Of a DNA stretch of 34,439 bases, positions 30,853 to 34,439 are shown piece by piece. Position 1 is the first letter of the stretch, and every line of letters starts with the position of its first letter. Source of the DNA: an uncultured Campylobacter sp. (GTDB taxonomy: Bacteria > Campylobacterota > Campylobacteria > Campylobacterales > Campylobacteraceae); contig UQCL01000014.1 of NCBI GenBank assembly GCA_900539505.1, positions 1-34,439 on the forward strand. The letters are read 5' to 3'. The notes below the pieces were generated by a model. That model did not search any database. It saw only the letters and a list, made by a program, of their open reading frames with translations, and was not told where the DNA came from. Position numbers and translations under genes: made by a program.

Positions 30853-32694
30853 ATGGCAAAGAAAAAATTTAAGACCGAAGTGAATGATCTGCTAAATTTG
30901 ATGATCCATTCGCTTTATTCGAACAAGGAGATTTTCCTGCGCGAGCTGATCTCAAACGCAAGCGACGCGCTGGATAAATTAAACTATTTGTGCCTTACAA
31001 ACGACGAATATAAGGTACTTTCATATGTGCCGCGCATCGATATAAAGATCAACAAAGAGGCCAAAACGCTAAGCATCGTCGACAACGGCATCGGTATGGA
31101 CGAGGCCGAGCTTGAGAGCAATCTCGGCACCATCGCACGCAGCGGCACTAAGGGCTTTATGGCGAGCCTTAGCGGCGATGCGGCGAAGGACAGCAACCTC
31201 ATCGGGCAGTTCGGCGTCGGGTTTTATTCGGCGTTTATGGTTGCAGACCGCATCGAAGTTATCAGCCGCAAACCGCTCTCGCAGGACGCCTTTAAATGGA
31301 GCAGCGATGCCAGCAACTACATGGTCGAAAAGGCGCAAAAAGAGGACTTCGGCACGACGATAATCCTGCATATGAAAGATGAAGAGTTTTTGGACGGCTA
31401 CAGGCTCGAAGGCATCATCAAAAAATACTCAAACCACATCCCTTATCCGATCTTTATGGATAAAGAAGAATACGTTCCCGCGCAAAAAGAGGGCGAGCAG
31501 GGACATAGCGAAATCAAAAACGTCCAGATCAACCGCGCTAGTGCGCTTTGGCAGCTGCCAAAAAGCAGCCTAAAGCCGGGCGATTACAATGAATTTTACA
31601 AGCAGATCAGCCACGACAGCGGCGATCCGCTGTTTTACATCCACACCAAGGCCGAGGGCACGCATGAGTACACGACGCTTTTTTACGTGCCGAGCAGCGA
31701 GCCCTTCGATCTATACCGCGTCGATTATCAAAGCGGCGTGAAGCTCTACGTCAAGCGCGTTTTTATCACCGACGACGCCAAAGAGCTGCTGCCTAGCTAC
31801 CTGCGCTTCGTGCGCGGCATAATTGACGTCGAGGATCTGCCGCTAAACGTAAGCCGCGAAATTTTACAAGAAAATCGAATTCTAGCCTACGTCCGTGAAC
31901 AAAGCGTCAAAAAAATTCTATCCGAACTGGAAAAGCTTTTGCAGAACGATCGCGAAAAATACATAAAATTTTACGAATTATTCGGCAAAGTTTTGAAAGA
32001 GGGGCTTTATGGCTTCGGCGCAAACAAAGAGGAAATTTTAAAGCTTTGTCTTTTTAAATCAAACCTGCGAGACGGTCTCATCACGCTTAGCGAGTATAAG
32101 GAAAAAATGGGCGCGGAGCAAAAAGAGATCTATTATATCGTGGGAAACAGCGCCGCGATGCTTAAAAGCTCGCCTCTGATCGAAAAATTTAACGCCGAGG
32201 GCACGGAGGTGCTGCTCTGCGACGATGAGATCGATACGATCGTGATGCCCGGCGTTTTTGAGTTTGACAAGACGCCGGTTAAAAACGCGACTTCGATCAA
32301 GCAGGAGGCTGCGAGCGACGATGCCGCGACGCCGCAAGCCAAAGAGATCGCCACAAAGATCAAAGAAATTTTAGGCGAACGCGTCAAGGACGTTAAAATT
32401 TCATCGCGTCTAAGCGGCTCGCTTTCCTGCCTTGTTTTTGACGAGAACGATCCAGATTTTGCGACGCAGCAGCTGCTTAAGCAGATGGGAGGCCGCAATC
32501 TGCCGCCAGTAAAGCCGATTTTGGAGATCAACGCCGATCACGAGATCATCAAAAAGCTGCAGGCCGATAAGCTGATGCTGCCGCAAGTAGCCGAGATAAT
32601 CTACGATCTAGCGCGCCTTAGCGAGGGGCAGGAGCTGGAAAATCCGAGCGAGTTTATCAAAAACGTAAACGAGCTGATCACAAAGGCTCTGTAA
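30853..32694 (+). CDS. htpG: Molecular chaperone HtpG (Hsp90)
   Basis: 613 aa bacterial Hsp90, standard length. N-terminal GHKL ATPase: E31 and NASDAL (35-40), DNGIGM (77-82), lid GTIARSGTK (about 92-100), GQFGVGFYSAFMV (118-130). Middle domain with LRFVRGIIDVEDLPLNVSREILQ (about 317-339), including the conserved Arg. C-terminal dimerisation domain to 613, without the MEEVD tail of eukaryotes. ATG at 30853 with AAAGGA 6-8 bases upstream. Single-gene unit behind a strong promoter with two heat-shock operator-like repeats. Confidence 0.97.
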   Translation: MAKKKFKTEVNDLLNLMIHSLYSNKEIFLRELISNASDALDKLNYLCLTNDEYKVLSYVPRIDIKINKEAKTLSIVDNGIGMDEAELESNLGTIARSGTKGFMASLSGDAAKDSNLIGQFGVGFYSAFMVADRIEVISRKPLSQDAFKWSSDASNYMVEKAQKEDFGTTIILHMKDEEFLDGYRLEGIIKKYSNHIPYPIFMDKEEYVPAQKEGEQGHSEIKNVQINRASALWQLPKSSLKPGDYNEFYKQISHDSGDPLFYIHTKAEGTHEYTTLFYVPSSEPFDLYRVDYQSGVKLYVKRVFITDDAKELLPSYLRFVRGIIDVEDLPLNVSREILQENRILAYVREQSVKKILSELEKLLQNDREKYIKFYELFGKVLKEGLYGFGANKEEILKLCLFKSNLRDGLITLSEYKEKMGAEQKEIYYIVGNSAAMLKSSPLIEKFNAEGTEVLLCDDEIDTIVMPGVFEFDKTPVKNATSIKQEAASDDAATPQAKEIATKIKEILGERVKDVKISSRLSGSLSCLVFDENDPDFATQQLLKQMGGRNLPPVKPILEINADHEIIKKLQADKLMLPQVAEIIYDLARLSEGQELENPSEFIKNVNELITKAL

Positions 32695-32841
32695 ATTATC
32701 CTAAATTTAGAGCTTCGATCCGCTACCTAAATTCCGCGCGGCTGCATATATCTATGTGGCCGCGTTTTAAATTTAAAGAGAAATTTCAACGGGCAAACTC
32801 CACGAGCTTTTTAAATTTTAAAATTTAAAAGCGGCGAAATT

Positions 32842-33210
32842 TCACTCTTTGATTTCGGTAAAAATTTTATTCGGCGGCTCGGTTTGGCGTTTTGAAAATT
32901 TTGAGGTTTTGATCGCTTTTATCCGCGAGTCGAGGTTGGGGTGAGAGCCGAAAATATTCATAAAGGCAGGCGAGCCGTTCTTTGACATCATGCTTTCGAA
33001 AAACTCCTCCGCACCGCCCACGTGCCTGTAACGCACTCTAAAATTTTAAGCGCCTTGGCGTCTGCTGCGGTCTCTTGCGAGCGCGAGAACTTGCTACTTG
33101 CCGCCGCCGAGACCTATGATGAAATTTTATCGTCGGAATATCAGCGAGACCACGAGCGCGCCGCCTATGCTTTTGGCGCAGTCGCGGTGCTTGAAGCGCG
33201 ACAGCTCGTG
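32842..33210 (-). pseudogene. M48-family zinc metallopeptidase remnant (C-terminal half, frameshifted)
   Basis: Reading the minus strand from 33210, pieces of an M48 peptidase appear in changing frames. HELSRFKHRDCAKSIGGA at 33210-33157 stands where HExxH should be, with Arg in place of the second His. After a frameshift near 33138, ASSKFSRSQETAADAKAL (about 33102-33049) carries the ExxxD-type third zinc ligand region; a TAG stop lies shortly before it. After another frameshift near 33030, GGAEEFFESMM and FGSHPNLDSRIKAI, the M48 C-terminus, run to the stop at 32842. The N-terminal part is missing. Several separate lesions plus the lost zinc ligand make this a dead gene, not one sequencing error. 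Confidence 0.75.
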
Positions 33211-33576
33211 CGGCGCGGTATGTATGAGGTCGGCAACAACCCCGACGGAGGCACCGCCTACAAGCTCATCCATACCGCGGTAGTGCCTCTAGCGGTCAAG
33301 ACGGGTACCGCGCAGGTCGTAGGCATCTCGCAGACTGCCAAAAAGCGAATGAAAGAGGCCGATATGGACTACTTCCACCGCTCGCACGCCTGGATGACGA
33401 GCTTCGGGCCGTATGACAAGCCGCAATACGCCGTAACCGTGCTAGTTGAACACGGCGGCGGCGGCGGAAGCGCGGCAGGTCCCGTGATAATGCAAATCTA
33501 CGAAAAGCTCGTCCAGATGGGCTACATCGACGCCAACGCAACGACTAGTAAAGACAGCGCAAAGAAAACGAAGTAG
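33208..33576 (+). pseudogene. mrdA: Penicillin-binding protein 2 C-terminal fragment
   Basis: From GMYEVGNNPDGGTAYKL onward (33217) the plus strand reads as the end of a PBP2/MrdA transpeptidase: KTGTAQVVGI (third catalytic motif, from about 33298), YFHRSHAWMTSFGPYDKPQYAVTVLVEHG, then AAGPVIMQIYEKLV to the stop at 33576. About 120 residues remain of a family of about 600; the membrane anchor, pedestal and the SxxK serine are gone. The sequence before 33208 on this strand is the reverse of the M48 remnant, so the two fragments meet back to back. An intact mrdA must exist elsewhere in the genome. Confidence 0.82.
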
Positions 33577-33603
33577 AGCGGAAATTTAGAATTATAAAAA
33601 TTT

Positions 33604-33810
33604 TAGAATTTTGCCCGTGCTTTGCTTGCTTTAAATTTTAAAATTTAGCTTGGAGCATCGACACAGAATTTTAAAATTTTATGGAACTTGGAGGAGATAG
33701 AATTTTATCTTGCCTGTGCCTACTCTAAATTTTAAAATTTAGCGCAGTACGGAGGCTTTTCAATTTAGAATTTTACCCGTCCTTTGCAGACTTGAAATTT
33801 TAAAATTTAG
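33604..33810. repeat. Three dispersed 45-bp imperfect repeats
   Basis: Copies at 33604-33648, 33698-33742 and 33766-33810 each begin TAGAATTTT and end AAATTTTAAAATTTAG, with exactly 20 pyrimidine-leaning bases between. Middle segments share traces (GCCCGTGCTTTGC, TTGCCTGTGCC, CCCGTCCTTTGC). Confidence 0.8.
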
Positions 33811-33883
33811 AGCGGCAAAATACCATAAAATTGGGTAGGGCAAAGCGATTTTAAATTTTAAATGCACCATAAGAATAAGGCGG

Positions 33884-33920
33884 TAGAATACGCCAAAATA
33901 TCTTTTTATAAAAATGGGGA
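33884..33920 (+). promoter_or_regulatory. Promoter and ribosome site of the last gene
   Basis: TAGAAT at 33884-33889 followed by ACGCCAAAA; the start codon is 36 bases on. GGGGA at 33916-33920 lies 5 bases before the ATG at 33926. Confidence 0.6.
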
Positions 33921-33925
33921 AATTT

Positions 33926-34439
33926 ATGCGAGATTACGACAAAGAGCCGATAGTTGTAAAAAATGACTATTTGTTAAAAAGCGAATTGGCTATAAGAATT
34001 TTCTTCTTAATATTAGCATCAATCTTCGCTATTAGATGTATTTTTCCCATAGAAAGCCTTTTTAATAATGCCCTTAGAAAAAGTGAGTTAGCACTTTGCA
34101 TATGTGTATTTTTTGGTTCAATTTTTAAAGATTTGGCAATGGTAAGAGGTATGCTGGCAAATAGCTTACAAATTAGAATTTTTAATAAAAGAATTGAATG
34201 CGATTATGTAGACTTTGCCGGTAATTGTAAAATTTTAGAATTTGGAGTTGATGAAAAAACAAAAATTACATACTCATATATGCCTAGGTTTGGCGAAAAA
34301 ATTGGTAATAAGCCTAATATGAAAATATCAGAAAAAATAGCTGATACTTTAGTCTATATACCGGCTATGCTAATAAATATGTCTTTTGTTTTAATATTTC
34401 AAATTCTAAAGCTTTTTAAAATAGAAAGATATTATATAC
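33926..34439 (+). CDS. AT-rich membrane protein of unknown function (partial, runs off the right edge)
   Basis: Open from ATG 33926 to the last base with no stop: 171 codons plus one base. Begins MRDYDKEPIVVKNDYLLKSE. Two hydrophobic segments near the start (about 22-41, AIRIFFLILASIFAIRCIFP; about 56-73, LALCICVFFGSIFKDLAM). A soluble loop of about 70 residues follows (FGVDEKTKITYSYMPRFGEK), then a third hydrophobic segment (about 144-163, LVYIPAMLINMSFVLIFQIL). No family recognised. Base use is strongly AT-rich (AAA, TTT, ATA, AGA, TTA codons) unlike the GC-richer genes to the left. Promoter and ribosome site are convincing, so the gene is probably real; transfer from elsewhere is possible. 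Confidence 0.75.
   Translation, partial: MRDYDKEPIVVKNDYLLKSELAIRIFFLILASIFAIRCIFPIESLFNNALRKSELALCICVFFGSIFKDLAMVRGMLANSLQIRIFNKRIECDYVDFAGNCKILEFGVDEKTKITYSYMPRFGEKIGNKPNMKISEKIADTLVYIPAMLINMSFVLIFQILKLFKIERYYI

Larger units (their letters stand above)
33577..33925. other. AT-rich repeat-filled interval
   Basis: 349 bases with no gene. It holds three 45-bp repeat units (33604-33648, 33698-33742, 33766-33810), further AAATTTTAAAATTT-like blocks (33667, 33851), and the promoter of the last gene. Confidence 0.7.

Noticed and set aside
33022..33207. N-terminal part of the plus-strand frame joined to the PBP2 fragment
   Set aside because: It is the reverse of the M48 remnant (HELSRFKH and SRSQETAAD on the other strand) and does not resemble PBP2.

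Overview
This is a bacterial chromosomal contig from the Campylobacterota, most likely a Campylobacter species of the higher-GC oral group (C. gracilis, C. showae, C. rectus and relatives). The evidence is a Campylobacter-type gene order (pycA, a small protein, then the N-end-rule leucyl/arginyl transferase; lptB-tsaE-S4 protein divergent from argG, then rplI-hslV-hslU-era), a Cts-type DNA-uptake/pilus-like cluster, AAGGA-type ribosome sites, and -10-centred promoters. The species cannot be proved from this window. Bases 1-54 are not genomic: they are an Illumina Nextera i7 adapter ending in the 19-bp Tn5 mosaic end, so the left edge is a contig end.

Layout. 81-1520 (minus): methionine transporter permease metI and an OmpR-type response regulator. 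1847-2300: HU protein gene with a clear terminator, then tRNA-Leu(CAA). 2416-4866: pycA, a small unknown protein and the protein N-terminal transferase. 5328-6146 (minus): exported beta-propeller protein. 6147-7101: 955 bases with no gene, at the place where I recall rpoN following lptB in C. jejuni. 7102-8453 (minus): lptB, tsaE and an S4 RNA-binding protein. 8542-13616 (plus): argG, rplI, hslV, hslU, era. 13679-23120: nine tightly packed genes for a type IV pilus/type II secretion-like machine used for transformation. 23241-25511: ftsK. 25512-27065: 1.55 kb with no supported gene, including a short tandem repeat and hairpins. 27066-29376: ftsW and murG. 29605-30516 (minus): cysteine-rich Sel1-repeat membrane protein. 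30853-32694: htpG behind an elaborate heat-shock-type promoter. 32842-33576: two broken genes facing away from each other, an M48 peptidase remnant (minus) and a penicillin-binding protein 2 C-terminal remnant (plus). 33577-33925: three 45-bp repeats. 33926 to the end: an AT-rich membrane-protein gene cut by the window edge.

How the parts work together. The central cluster follows the gene order of the MSHA pilus biogenesis operon (mshI-J-K-L-M-N-E-G), with one extra exported protein between the mshN-like and mshE-like genes and no pilin genes after mshG. It is therefore best read as the trans-envelope engine of the Campylobacter transformation system: inner-membrane alignment complex, pilotin-like/PilP-like protein, secretin, AAA ATPase, TPR protein, assembly ATPase and platform protein. 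Around it lie growth and envelope genes (ftsK, ftsW, murG, lptB) and proteostasis genes (hslVU, htpG, the N-end-rule transferase).

The most unusual points are the MSHA collinearity of the cts cluster, the head-to-head gene remnants at about 33.2 kb, the layered HAIR/CIRCE/sigma-70 region before htpG, an apparent AUA start for ftsK, a shared promoter pattern in which a TANAAT-type -10 is followed at once by CGCC or a close variant, and intergenic DNA packed with the palindrome AAATTTTAAAATTT arranged in short periodic repeats.
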